Assembly (NCBI GenBank): GCA_963921795.1 | Contig: OY997658.1 | Location: forward strand, 31,950,933-32,014,932 | From: Nannobrachium achirus | Taxonomy: Eukaryota > Chordata > Actinopteri > Myctophiformes > Myctophidae | Direction of reading: 5' to 3' | DNA: 64,000 bases | Shown here: piece after piece, positions 1 through 43,013 of the stretch | How the letters are laid out: each line of letters begins with the position of its first letter | Position numbering within the stretch: the first letter of the stretch is position 1 | Notes under the pieces: generated by a model | What the model was told of the DNA's origin: nothing | Seen by the model: the letters and a program-made list of their open reading frames with translations, nothing else | Database searches by the model: none | Made by a program: the position numbers and the translations under genes

Positions 1-4
1 AGAT

Positions 5-487
5 GTGTATACTGGGTCATTCATTCAAGTTATCTGTGGTAAACAACTTACAGATCCCATCCCTCTCCAAGTGGGTGTCAAGACTGGCTGCCCTTGGAGC
101 GCTGTCAATTTTGTGTTGGCACTGAACCAATGGTTAAAGTGGCTCTGTTCGTGTGCCCCCGCCAATGCTATTTCCCCAAACCCCGTTCAGGGGTATGCAG
201 ATGATGTCCAGTTAGCCTCTAATAATGGAGCAGTAATAAAGAACATGCTCTCCAAAACTGACACCTTTCTGGAGTGGTCAGGGTTAGAGGTGAAGGATAC
301 TAAATGTGCGGTACTCTATGAAAGACGGAGCGGGGGAAACCGCTGGTATCATTCTAGAACAGACACAAAAACTGACTTCACCATCTGCAATAACCCATTA
401 AAGTCTATTCACGTCACGAGACTTACACATATTTGGGGCATAAATTCAATGTGGCAGGAGAATGGAAAGATCAGGTGGATGAATTGA
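5..487 (+). pseudogene. Reverse transcriptase fragment (palm motifs)
   Basis: This stretch carries the RT motif VGVKTGCPWS at about residues 23-32 and the catalytic GYADD at residues 63-67 (191-205). It is the palm domain of a LINE reverse transcriptase, which copies element RNA at a nicked target. The fragment enters from the left edge and ends at a TGA at 485-487. The homologous frame continues in another phase up to about 538 and again from about 545, so several indels have destroyed it. It belongs to the same element as 605-2047. Confidence 0.8.
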
Positions 488-604
488 TGTCTGAGTACTC
501 CAGCAGGCTAGATTTAATCCATACATCACCCCTGCACTCATCATGAAACTGGAGGCAGTCAGAGTTATAGCATTGGCCAAGGTACAACATCTTTTCTCTC
601 CAAT

Positions 605-2047
605 GTGCATGTTCCACGAAAGTCACTATGTGATTTGACTGATAAAACTGTACACGTAGTGAGACAATGGACTGGTCTTAACACACACACAACACGTGAC
701 ATTATATTTCACAGTAAACGTGAGGGCGGTCTCGGTGTTCCCAATTTTGAATGGACATATATAGCTACAAGGCTCTCCCATCTGTTAAATATGTTGAACA
801 ATGATGACCAGTATGTGAGAGAGCTTGCACGTTCTTCTCTGTTTTTGGACCTAAAACGACGTAAGGTCCCACTGGCATGTGGCACGGATCCTAGCTTCCT
901 AGGCTTCAAGAAGAAGCTTAATGGAAAGCTGGACAGTCGCTCTACTGGTTTCGGTGTGTGGTCTGACTGGCCAGACTTAAACGATCTGTGCTGCTGGGCG
1001 GATGTCACCTTGGAGTGGGTAGGGCCTAACTCTGAGGTGATGGCTGTCTCAGAGGACTTTATATCCGACCCTGGTATCTCTGTGAGAGCAACAATGACTG
1101 TGTGTGGAACAGAACACCAACTTCCACTAACTAATGCCAGAGGTCGCCTCCTATGGGCACAACAGCAAAGGCAACAGCAGCATTGGACTGAGCTGAGACT
1201 GCAGGGGAAGACTGCATGTCTCCCTGCTGCTGACCATTCTGTATCTCACTCTGTGTTCAAAAATGTTGCCATAGACGAATGCATTGTTGTCTTTACTCTG
1301 CTGAGACTGCAGGGGAAGACTGCATGTCTCCCTGCTGCTGACCATTCTGTATCTCACTCTGTGTTCAAAAATGTTGCCATAGACGAATGCATTGTTGTCT
1401 TTACTCTGAAAGCGAGGTTGCAGGTGTTACCATCTAAACTTAACCTCTCCATCTGGTTTCCAGGCAATCATGCTCCCTACTGTATACATCATGGTCATGA
1501 ACAAATAGCTGAAACCATGTCCCACATCTTAAATGGGTGTCATGTATACAGGGGCCTCTACATAAGTAGGCATGACAGAATAGTGGATTTGATATCAAAA
1601 GATGTCTATTCCATCTTCAGGTCCTCCATCATGCTATATAAGCATTCTACTGTTAAGCCGAGCATGTTTAGCCTGTGTAACGACGATTCTGTGTTCTCTA
1701 ACATTTCAGCTAACACCCCTGATGTCATTGTTGTTAATGAAACTCATAAGGAAGTGTTTATTCTCGAGGTCGGCTGTACCTTTGACTACAGCTTAGAGGA
1801 AGCTTTCTTAACCAAAGTGTTAAAATATAATCAGCTAGAGCAGACCATCGCACAGCTAGGCTACAGATGTAAACTTCTGGTTTTTATCTTTGGGAGCCTA
1901 GGGCATGTGCATAAGTTGGTTGTGAGAGGCCTTCAAATGGCCGGCCTCACCAAAAGAAGGGCCAAGCAGCTAGCAAGGTACTGCTCTGTATCAGCTATTA
2001 TAGGAAGCCGCTCAATTTGGAGGAGGCGTTGTTATCTTTACCCTTGA
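605..2047 (+). pseudogene. LINE thumb region plus restriction-like endonuclease domain
   Basis: This 480-codon open frame holds the post-RT region of the element. EGGLGVPNF near residue 41 is typical of R2-like thumb regions. A zinc-knuckle-like stretch follows at about residues 292-314 (Cys, His, then SHILNGC); the second canonical Cys seems replaced by His. The endonuclease core follows: PD at residues 372-373, LEVG with Glu388, and KVLKYNQL downstream. The family nicks target DNA to prime reverse transcription. The frame contains an in-frame 36-residue duplication (1193-1408). It is open but disconnected from its RT, so it is called a pseudogene. Confidence 0.8.
1193..1408 (+). repeat. 108-bp perfect tandem duplication inside the LINE ORF
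   Basis: Positions 1193-1300 and 1301-1408 are identical, with a period of 108 bp (36 codons). The peptide beginning LRLQGKTACLPAADHS is therefore repeated twice in frame. Identity of the copies indicates a recent event after insertion. Confidence 0.95.
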
Positions 2048-2220
2048 TTGTTGTCTGTTGTGTTTGACATCTATGCCAACAGTATTGTACGTAACAATGT
2101 TATGCCCTACATGCACTTTGTAACTGGCTGTTTTCCTAATTATCTGCCTGCACTGATACTGTTTATGTCCTTTGTACATTCGTGTACTTCTGCTTATGTG
2201 GACATAAATAAACATTTCAA

Positions 2221-2331
<111 letters not shown>

Positions 2332-2491
2332 TCTGGTCTGGTCTGGCCTGAACAACAGCGCCCCTCCCTTAACATGTGTGGTCAAAAAAGGTACTGTAGG
2401 CTACAGACAGACAGACACACAGACAGACAGACATACCCACACACACGGCCACGTATAGGAGCGTTGTGACCACCGCTCAAAAAGAACATTG

Positions 2492-2574
2492 ATAGTGGAA
2501 ATAGCCGATCCACAAGCTCACAACGCGTCGCGATGCGACGCGTTGTGAGCTTGTAGATCTGCTATTTCCACTAT
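2492..2574 (+). repeat. Hairpin module copy 1 (full length, 83 bp)
   Basis: The arms start ATAGTGGAAATAGCCGATC and end GATCTGCTATTTCCACTAT around a 3-nt centre (GAT). The stem is nearly perfect. The outer arm differs from copies at 4097 and 41035 by paired changes (GTGGAAA/TTTCCAC instead of GTGAAAA/TTTTCAC). It lies between the LINE and the first RTTN exon. Confidence 0.9.
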
Positions 2575-2747
2575 TTTTGACTTTTGTTTTAAATAATATG
2601 AACATTTTTCAACATGGAAACGATTATGACGATTATGAAAAATCACGATTATGTCAAAAAAAAAATCACGATTAGACGATTATGTAATAATTGTGACAGC
2701 CCTACCTGCGTGTGTATAATGACTTCCTTCCTGGGTGTGAATGGCAG

Positions 2748-33416
<30,669 letters not shown>

Positions 33417-33548
33417 CCTCACCTGCACATGACATTTTGTTTTCAAGTCATTGCTTAGACATGTTCTAATTACTACTGCTTATAATGTATTTATGTTTTG
33501 CTTTGTGTACAGTTTTTACCTATCAAAATGTTATTTAATAGAATAATA

Positions 33549-33554
33549 ATTAAA
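33549..33554 (+). terminator. Candidate RTTN poly(A) signal
   Basis: ATTAAA lies 133 bp after the RTTN stop codon. A second ATTAAA is at 33683-33688 downstream of a TG-rich stretch. Either could serve; neither is proven. Confidence 0.45.
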
Positions 33555-34674
33555 GTGCCATGTGGAAAATTCTATCTCTTTCCTTGTGTTGGAGAGAATT
33601 GCCTCTCATGGGAATTTCCCTCAAAGAAGTGTATGAATGATGTCATTCTGTCATTGTATGTGTGTGTGTGCCTCATGCTAAAATTAAACTGAAAGTGACT
33701 TCTAAGTTTCTCTTCTCCCCCAAACCAAAAGGGCAACATGTTTTCAGCCAAGTGTTTCCTTATATTCGGTTTCGGTATCGAACAATATATAATTATTTTT
33801 ATTTTTATTTTTATAGTTATAGTATAGTCACTGTGAACGGCCCTTTAGTCGGATATCTAGACCAGTATTCAGATTCGGATCAGCTACCATCGTATGTCAC
33901 TAAGTATTGTCCCGGTTCTTTTTTTCACCTGGGCAATCTACCGATTGACTCTGGACGGCCACTGCCAACCCTAAGGGAACATACAGTTCTCCATAACGCC
34001 TTGTCTGATTTGAGGTATAAAAGGGGATCCACTCAGGGGGGGAAAAGGTTGGTGCTATAACCTCTGAAACCTCCTCTGAATGACACATACTTCTCCTCAG
34101 TTGGGGGACATTGACGAGAATGTTTCAGGAAGCTCATTGGCAGCGGGTCTATTCCTGCTCTTCTGCAGCTAAGTAGATAAGCGTTGTTGGGCTGGCACAC
34201 TCAGCCCTCCACACCACAGTCCTCTGACTCTTCTGCAGCCTGGGCTAGTTGCTAACCAGCAGAGCCTTCACACAAACATTCCCTGGCACTCGCATGCCTC
34301 CCGCTTCTCCCAAACACTTGGAAAACCCTTCCAACACAACTGTGTGGCCGGGAAAAATAAAAGATCTAAACCGATGATTGATGGTTTTGATCTTTCAAGC
34401 GTGAAAAGAAAACCTTTTTAAAACGCAACAAAAATCGTCAAGGACATTTTTTTGAACGTTTTGTGCGGGGTGATTTGGGACTCCTCGTAAGAACTTCCAA
34501 TTTACAACCCATCATACAGCACTATGCCATAAGCTTGCCGCCCATTACCCGCCCCAGTGATAAAGTGCCCCTCTGTTGTGGAATGAGCTAACAGTGAGTT
34601 AGCATGAAGTGTCCCCCACCCACCCACCCACCCGTCCCCCCCAGCAGCTCAACTGATTCTCTGTAGCCTGAGCA

Positions 34675-34690
34675 CTAGCAGGAAGTGCAG
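34675..34690 (+). promoter_or_regulatory. Possible ETS site upstream of CD226
   Basis: AGCAGGAAGTGCAG about 65 bp before the CD226 start codon fits an ETS-family consensus. A pyrimidine-rich TCTGTCTTCAG just before the start codon could instead be the acceptor of a 5' UTR exon, in which case this site is intronic. Function is inferred only. Confidence 0.25.
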
Positions 34691-34751
34691 CCTGGGTGCC
34701 TCTCCACTCATCACATCAATGCAGCTTTCATTCTGTCTTCAGTGGGGCAAC

Positions 34752-34818
34752 ATGGAAGCTGTACAAAAGAACCACTGGTACTTCATGGTACTCCTCATCG
34801 TTCCCTCATTTCTGAAAG
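34752..34818 (+). CDS. cd226: CD226 exon 1 (signal peptide)
   Basis: MEAVQKNHWYFMVLLIVPSF then LK is a short polar start followed by a hydrophobic core. It ends in phase 1 before GTAACG, the usual phase for joining a signal exon to an Ig exon. This is the only ATG in frame in the exon's 5' part. Confidence 0.82.
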
Positions 34819-37800
34819 GTAACGGGATTGATCGTTCTTTAATTATGCTTTACACATATCCTCACATAAAAATAAATACATTAATCATTTTCAACAAGCG
34901 TTAGCAACTTTAATCTTGTTTCAAAGTTGCTAACGCTTGTTGAAAATGGACAGATAGGGGTTTGTTTGTTTCTAGGATTTTACATTAACAGTACGTTGAA
35001 AATGTAATTCACTGTTGACAGTTTTAAGATGTCTCCATATTGAATTTATTCATGAGACAGTGATTTGCAATAATATAGAATGTGCCTTTTATTTATTCTT
35101 TCTTCGTCACTCAGTGTTTTGATGGGAAGGAAGGTGGCAAGCTTGCTATTGAGATTCAAAGCATAATCCTATTTAGAATCACAATCCTGGACTTGAAATC
35201 AGATGTCATTCAGCTTGGATAAAATACTCAGAAAACCTGGATGCTTAATCGAGGGCTATTGTCAACTTTGTTGACATGCACTGGCTCAAATACTCTTGAT
35301 TAACATTTCCCAGGGGTGGTCTCAAAGTAGTGAAAGGCTATGCCTGTGATAATCTTCAAACAGACTTGGAAAAAGTGTTTTACGCTACTTACGATACACA
35401 TTTCTATCATGACTCTGTACTGAAAAGTCTCTAATGGGATCAGATATGATCCCTCTGGATAGACCGTTCAGACAATGGTACAGTATATATGTTGTTACGG
35501 AGTCACCCAACACACACATTTTGTATTTGCTGGTTCATTCCAGATCAGGGGTCTTCAGTGTTTTCAGGCCAGGGACCCCTTAATTGAGAAAGAGATGAAG
35601 CAGGGACCCCCCATAACCCATAGCTACCATATAGTTTCATTGTTTGACAGCACAATCATCAGTGTATTTTGGATTCATGTCAATTTGTGTTTTCAGATAT
35701 TTAACCACTTGAACTGTCAGATAATAATAGATGGATAATAAACTTGACCTTTCACTCTGTACTTAGTCTGCTCTTTTTCCCCTCTACACCAAACCTCTTT
35801 GACGAGAATAGCCGATCTACAAGCTCACAACGCCTCGCATGCAGTGCGAGGCGTTGTGAGCTATTTTTGGCTAAAGTTCTCAGGATATGGACACTGAAGT
35901 TCAAGTGCATACATATAAAAAGGAGAAAAAAAGTTTCTATCACACAAAGATTTGGAGGACCCCCTAGGGGTCCCGGGCCCCCTGTTGAAGACCCCTTGTT
36001 CTAGATGAATGTGTACATGGTTAAAACCTCTATCATCCACACGTGGCATGTTGGATGAACGGGTGAATATACCGTGTGTCTTTCTAGTTGCCAGTCAGCA
36101 GAGAGAGGAAGCCGCCACTGTGGCTCTGGAGGAAGGGATGGTCCTGGAGTGTCAGTGCCCCTGGGACGGTAACCTCAGCATGGTGTCCTGGACCAAGCAC
36201 CCGGAGAAGGCTCCCATAGCCGTGTTCCACCCGGAGTACGGTGTGGCCTTCTCCCATCACTACCGCGAGAGGATCGAGTTCCTCAGGAGCACGCCCATGG
36301 ACGCCAGCATCACCATGAAGAACATCACGCACCAGGACACCGGGACGTACCACTGTTCCATCCAGACCTTTCCTCAGGGCTCCTGGACCAGGAACATACT
36401 GGTGGAGGATCTTCTAGGTACTAAGTATGCTGGCACTCGTTTGTTAGATAGAGCGGTGGTTCTCAACCTTTTCAGGCCGCGACCCCCAAAATAATCATAT
36501 TTGAACTGGGGACACCCCCCCCCCCCCCCCCCCCCCCCCTGACAAGCACTAAGAGTTGAGGAATTACATTTTGTATAACACAGTTCTATTGTGAATGGCA
36601 GATCTACACGCTCACAACTTGCGAGGCCTTGTGAGCATGTAGATCGTCTATTTTCACAATTTATTCCTTTAATATTTGGCCAGTGTTTAATTTGTCATTT
36701 TAGAAATGTGCAGATACCCTATAGTATACACTTATACTGTATGTTGGTCTGCTTACTGTTGAGTGAGAAAAGAATGTTAACATTAATCTAAACATCTGGG
36801 GACCCCCCCCAAAATAATTTGGGGACCCCTCTGGGGGTCCCGACCCACAGGTTGAGAACCACTAAGATAGAGGAGGTATTACTTTATATCACGTTATGGT
36901 TTTTGATCAGTTTTATCTTAGAGCTACAGTAACTCTCTTCTAGATCAGTGGTTCTCAGACTTTTTTTAATTTCAAGGATCCCCAGTTTGGAATGTATTAT
37001 TAGGTAATGGATGGACCCCTATAACTCTGAGAGTTTGGAAATGGAACCAAACGGACCCTTATGGAGCCATTTGGTTACAGACAGACCGTTAAGGGTCCAC
37101 TTACTTCCTAACCATCAGTCATTTAGCTGGGAACCCCCTGGAATCTCCCCAAGGACCCCCGAGGGTCTCCCCAGGCCCCACTTTGTTCTAGATCTTTGAT
37201 CCAACTCTGAATTCCAACTCAAAACTTTTAAGATTTTAATGGCATCTTGGGTTTGTCTCTAAATAGTTTTTCACAAGGTATAAATTGTGGTTGCAGTTTT
37301 TATAAATGTTTTATGTTATCTCCCTCTTTCTCCTTATCCGTGTGTACAGACGAGGCACCAGCGGTTGACACAGCAGAAACCCCGGCGCCGGAGCTGATCG
37401 AGGCCGACACGGAGCTGGTGGCCAGGCCGAGCGACAACCTGACCATCAGTTGTAACCACGAGCACAACGGCACCGTCTACCAGGTCACCATGGAGAAGCT
37501 AGACCTCGGCTGGCCCTGGGGCGGCGGCGGTGGAGGAGATGACAGCAGCCAGGTGGGCATCCTAGGGCTGTGCCGGGTGGTGGACGGGGGCCTGGTGGGC
37601 GAGGACTACACCCAGCGGGGCAGGGTGAACTGCACGGACACGCTGGACATCAGCCTCCAGCTGACGGAGGTGGTGGAGGAGGATGGAGGCTTCTACCGCT
37701 GCCACTTCATCACGGACGCCGGGTCGCAGACCACCACCGTGCTCCTCACCGTGCCCAAACCAGGTGTGATGTCTCGCACACGCATGCACGCACGAACACA

Positions 37801-40800
37801 GTGGTACTCTAAACTTTGAAATTTGAAGGTCTCCCCTTAACTTTGACAGCGTACACATGGAACCAAATGGACCCGTTTGGTTCTATTTGTACACTGTCAA
37901 AGTTACAGACATGTAAGGGTCAATTTAGACTCCCATAAAGAAATTCCAGGGACTCTCTAGAACCTAGTAACCACTTGAACTCTAGCCAAAAATAGCAGAT
38001 CTACAAGCTTGTAGATCGTCTATTTTCGGCGAAGAGGTTTGGTGTAGAGGGGAAAAAGAGCACACTAAGTACAGAGTGAAAGGTCAAGTTTATTAAGTAT
38101 TGACGGTTCAAGTGGTTAAATATCCGATAACACAAATTGACATGAATCCAAAATACACTGATGATTGTGCTGTCAAACGATGAAACTATATGGAATCTGG
38201 GGGTCCCTGCTTCATCTCTCTCTCAGGGGAACTTGGACTGAAAAGGTTGAAGACCCCTACCCTAGAGTCCCTGAAATCCACTTTGAGAAGCACTGCGCTA
38301 ACACATGCCACGCACACACACGGATGCATTATGCTGCCCCTGAAACTTACAGTAAAGGTGCTAACCTAGTAAGGCTGGACTCAAAATATCAGATATCGGT
38401 ATACAGTATAGCATATCGGTGATGCACTTATCGTTTCGATAGACCTATGTTGCAGTATTTGTTTTTTGTTTTTCTTTAATCAAAACATTTATTTGCATTG
38501 CTGTGAGCCCTATGGTTAGTCCCTACGCAATGAAGGGGAAGACATAAGTGAGAGGATAGGATATGAAGCCTGGCAGGGAACTAAAACTAGTCACTCTCAA
38601 AGCCCACGGTCCTCTTGGCTTTGATAATGTCATACTACTGAAGCGTAGAGTGAGGATAACTTTGATAATGTCATACTACTGAAGCGTAGAGTGAGGATAA
38701 CTACAGATGATAATGTCATACTACTGAAGCGTAGAGTGAGGATAACTACAGATGTGTCAACTCTTCAGTATTTACTGCTCTTTTCCTAGCCTAGTTCCAG
38801 ACCCTGAATCGCTAGCCACACCCCTTTACATTTTTTGTTTTGGCGATTCAGGGGTCTAGAAGTGCTCTCATTGAAGAGTCCTCCCTCGGTTGAAAATCCG
38901 TACGGCGAATCAGCATCGTGAATCAGTGTCTTGTGATCAGTGTGGGTGGGGGTTTCCCAGAACTCATGTGTGTTTCCAAGTACACCAGCGCTGCCGCCGT
39001 ACCGTACCGCGCATCGCGCCGCGATAAAATGCGGTAAATTGCAGTAAAATGCGATCGTATCGATCTCGCTATGAAACACCAGTAGCAGGCATGTTATGTT
39101 GTGTTTGATTACTAGTTCGTAGTGCTCCTATTCTGACTGTTTCTTTGGTTAGCAAGTAGCACTAGCAAGCAACAGGCTAGCCACTAGCCAGCCACACTAT
39201 GTCATGTGTTGGGCGGTGAACCAATCGCTGAAGACTGCCTCTTTTTGGCAACGCCCATCCCTGCAATCGCCTTGGGGGAAACCACTTTCAGACTGAATAA
39301 TGAAGTGAAACGAAATGTCAATTCAGGCTGAGTGTCAGGCTACTCTTTTCCTGCAAATGTCCTGCAAATACATTTTTTCCCACAGGTTTCTTTCCCTGTT
39401 TTGCCTTTTTTATGGAGAATGAAGCGTATTTTTGCAGAAATTGGCAAATGTGAAGAAACCACTCCATTCCCATTGAAAAGCAGAATCCACCTTCATGGGT
39501 AGATTTCAACTTCATAGTAGGTCATAAGCTTATATAGCTGATCTACCAGCTCAATCTGCTGCAAATCCCCTGAAAATCGATTGTCTTGCAAATGGCAGGG
39601 CACGTGAAGTTTTGAAATGGCACATCTGTATCTGTTCACAGACAAAATAAATTCAGATCCAGAGCCTTCTTTCATTTTCACCACCAAACTAAGACAATGT
39701 GCAAGGTGGCCAGAAAACCAGCGTAGACTTCTCAGTGCCTACACTACGTCACGGCACAATAGAAGAGCCTATAAGAACCATTGTGCTGTTAGTGGAGACA
39801 GAGAGCGTGTCACCTGGTGAGACCACACGTAGCATTCATGACTTCCTGTTAGCGTGTGGGTGAAACTATTGACTCTAAGGGGGGTTTGTGGTCTGTTGAA
39901 TCTGGTTTCTGTCTTTGAGCTTTTGCGTGCACGCATACTGCACACGTGAATACTGATCAGATGTTATACTGTACCAGTGATCTGAGTCACTATGACTCAT
40001 TTCTTTAACATGGTTATGTCTGTCTGTCTGTCTGTCTGTCTGTTCTTGGTTGGTACATCTTGTGCACAGGTCAGGTACATGTACTGGACTGATACAGGAG
40101 AGTGAAACATATTTTTGTTTCGGCTTCCTTAATCTTACAAACAAACCGCTGGACCGATCAAGCACCATATACCGGTATCTTGTCCAAGCTGCCAGTGGGC
40201 CAAAAAAGTAACTTAACTTGATCTTTTTTATCCACATGGTGTTTTATATCCTTTGAAATATTTAACTTTCATTTTATAATGGGAGTGAGTCGGTGGCAGT
40301 CATGACAGTCGGATAGATTCTTTTTTTACCAGTGACTGACTTGATGCTGATGATGGGTTGCGTGTGTGTTCACCTCCAGGTTATTTCAGCCTGTCTGGAT
40401 ACATGATGTACATTTACACAGGGGTCGGTGTAGCTGGGCTGCTTCTGCTCTCTGTCTTCTTCATGCTGGCCATGAGGCTCAGGTACGATCACACCGTGCA
40501 TCCTCACACCTCTTCAGCCACCCAACTAAGGTTGCAACCAAATGATATACCCCGGACTGTACCATCTATTAGTTGGGTTGTGACGGGTTCCATTTACTGT
40601 AGCCTACCCATGTTGTTTTTCCCTATTTTACTTGTCTAGTAAAGTAGGTTGAATACATTTTATGAATGTATTTGATATTGAATTTATTTCACTGCTACCC
40701 TCCCCCAAAACACATTTTACACACATTTGCATTCAAAGACCACAATGGAAATAAGGTCTCGATTTTTTGTTTTGTCTTATAAAGGGATAAGACAAAACAA

Positions 40801-41387
40801 AAAATCTATCTAGACCTTATCAACAGTATACTGTACAAATGCAAAGAATCATATCAGATAGACTGACTGGTACAGTATGTACTCTCTGTGATATATTTTA
40901 AAATATATATATATTAGGGCATTCACGAATAGTGATTTTTAGTATTCTAATTATTCGACCTCAAAGTATTCGAATAGTCGAATATTCGACAGGACTGTCC
41001 AAACTGTCAAATATTAAGTAAGCAAGAGGCGAACATTGTGAAAATAGCCGATATACATGCTCACAACGCCTCGCGTTGCGAGCATGTAGATCTGCTATTT
41101 TCACAATATTTATCTGCGGACCGAGTCACAATAAATGTAATACCTACAATTCCAAGTGCTTCTCAGGGTGGGGGTCCCTAGTTCAAATATGTTTATTTTG
41201 GGGGTCACGGCCTAAAACGTTTTGACAACTCATTCTTATGACTTCCTATCTAGCCAAGCTTTATAAACTATATATTTTTTAAAGAGAAAACAAAAAAAAA
41301 AGAAAAGAAATTGAATATTCGACTTCGGTGAACAACGTCGAATATTGACTTTGATATTCGAATATTCGAATAGTTGGTGAATGCCTA

Positions 41388-41421
<34 letters not shown>

Positions 41422-42971
41422 TGTATATATGAGCTCTGATATCGTGACATACTGTATTGAAAATCACAATATTGGCTTATACAATATTTTATCACTCAGA
41501 GTTCACAAGGAGAAATGCACACAGCCCTTACCAAGCCCGAGAGTCACTGCACTCTCATAGCTATCGTATCGATGCACAACTTAATTAAAGGACCTACACC
41601 ATGCTTTTAAAACTCTATTTTTTGTATAAATATATGCTCAAAATTGAGTCTTAGACAGGTTTTAACCCTCAACAAACACTCTGTCTGACCATTCCTTTTC
41701 TTCTAGCTGTGCTATAATGAGGCTCTCCAGCTGCAATACCAAAACGGCCTCTGTTTGCTCAGGGGCGCATCTAGTGGGGTTTTTCCACCCCTCCCCCCCC
41801 CCACCCCCCTCCCTCTCCACTCCTCCCCGGACCCCCACGTTGGACAACAAATAATGTTAATATTGGGCCAATACAAAAATAGGATAATGTTGCAGCTCTG
41901 ATTATAGCCTACTGTTGGCCTATGTTGTATGATATAGGCCTACTGTCAAATGACACAGGGCGACCGTTGCTAGACCAGACATTACAGAAAGTTAATCTAC
42001 ATTAGACTATTGTAGGCTATATTCTTCACTGCATACTATGTATCACTCACGGTAGAACAATGTTTATTTTGGCGATAACGAACCAAGGACATCATAGCCT
42101 AGTATAGAACAGTGGTTCCCAAACTTTTTGACCGCGGGCTCCGGGGGCGCTCGCCCTGCCTGCGCAGCCCGAGACGGTGCACCTCCGTCTGGCTGCGGAG
42201 CTCCGCACCCACCCGGCCACCGCGGCGAGCTCTGGAGCTCCGGAGCTCCGGAGCTCGCCCCGTGGCGAGCTCCGCTCCGCGGCGAGCACCCACCCGGCCA
42301 CCGCGGCGAGCTCCGGAGCTCCGGAGCTCGCCCCGCGGCGAGCACCCACCCGGCCACCGCGGCGAGCACCCACCCGGCCACCGCGGCGAGACTTCTCCTT
42401 GGACATGTTGATAGCAAAAATGTTGATAGAATAAAAGAAGGAAATGACTCTGTCTACTATACAGGGAGCAGAGTGAGAGAGCACTGAGTGAGCAGTAATG
42501 GCGGCCCCAGAACAGTAAGCCAGCTGCAGATGGAGGTGGAGGCTAAGCAAATTAGAAACAAATGAGGGGCTGGGTTACAACAGTAGCTCTGGTTTTTACC
42601 CGAAGGGCGGGGGGGGGGGGGGGGGGGGATCCGTGTGACGTCACACGGATCAACTCTCAGAACAGCACTGTTCTGAGAACCCGTGGAAAGCTTTCATCTC
42701 TGTCTTTCCAAAACCAGAGAAAGACACAATGGTCAGAAATAGGACTTTGTGAGGATAGAAGGTGCCAGTGGGACCCCAAAAAAAGGTTTAAAATAGAAAA
42801 AGTGAAAATTCATGGTGTAGGTCCTTTAAGGACTAGAGAACAATACAAACTGACCAACATTTGGGACAGCAGTGCTGCCTTCCTCAAAATCCTGCATTGA
42901 GAGCTACAAGAGTATGTATATTGTTACTGCCCTAAACTCAACACAACTGAACTGTGAATCACAGACCTGGC

Positions 42972-43013
<42 letters not shown>

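Larger units (their letters stand above)
41589..42825. mobile_element. TTAA-flanked element, AGGACCTACACCATG ends
   Basis: AGGACCTACACCATG and CATGGTGTAGGTCCT are perfect inverted termini inside TTAA (41585-41588, 42826-42829), the piggyBac-type signature. 59416-59921 has the same termini. A hAT-like tip (CAGTGGTTCCCAAACTTTTT, 42111) with a GC-rich minisatellite is nested within. No transposase is seen. Confidence 0.85.

Noticed and set aside
42064..42550. Several open frames of 85-152 codons on both strands
   Set aside because: GC-rich minisatellite; equally long frames on both strands indicate absence of stops rather than coding.
42656..42677. AGAACA...TGTTCT as a glucocorticoid response element
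   Set aside because: Half-site spacing is 4 nt instead of the required 3.
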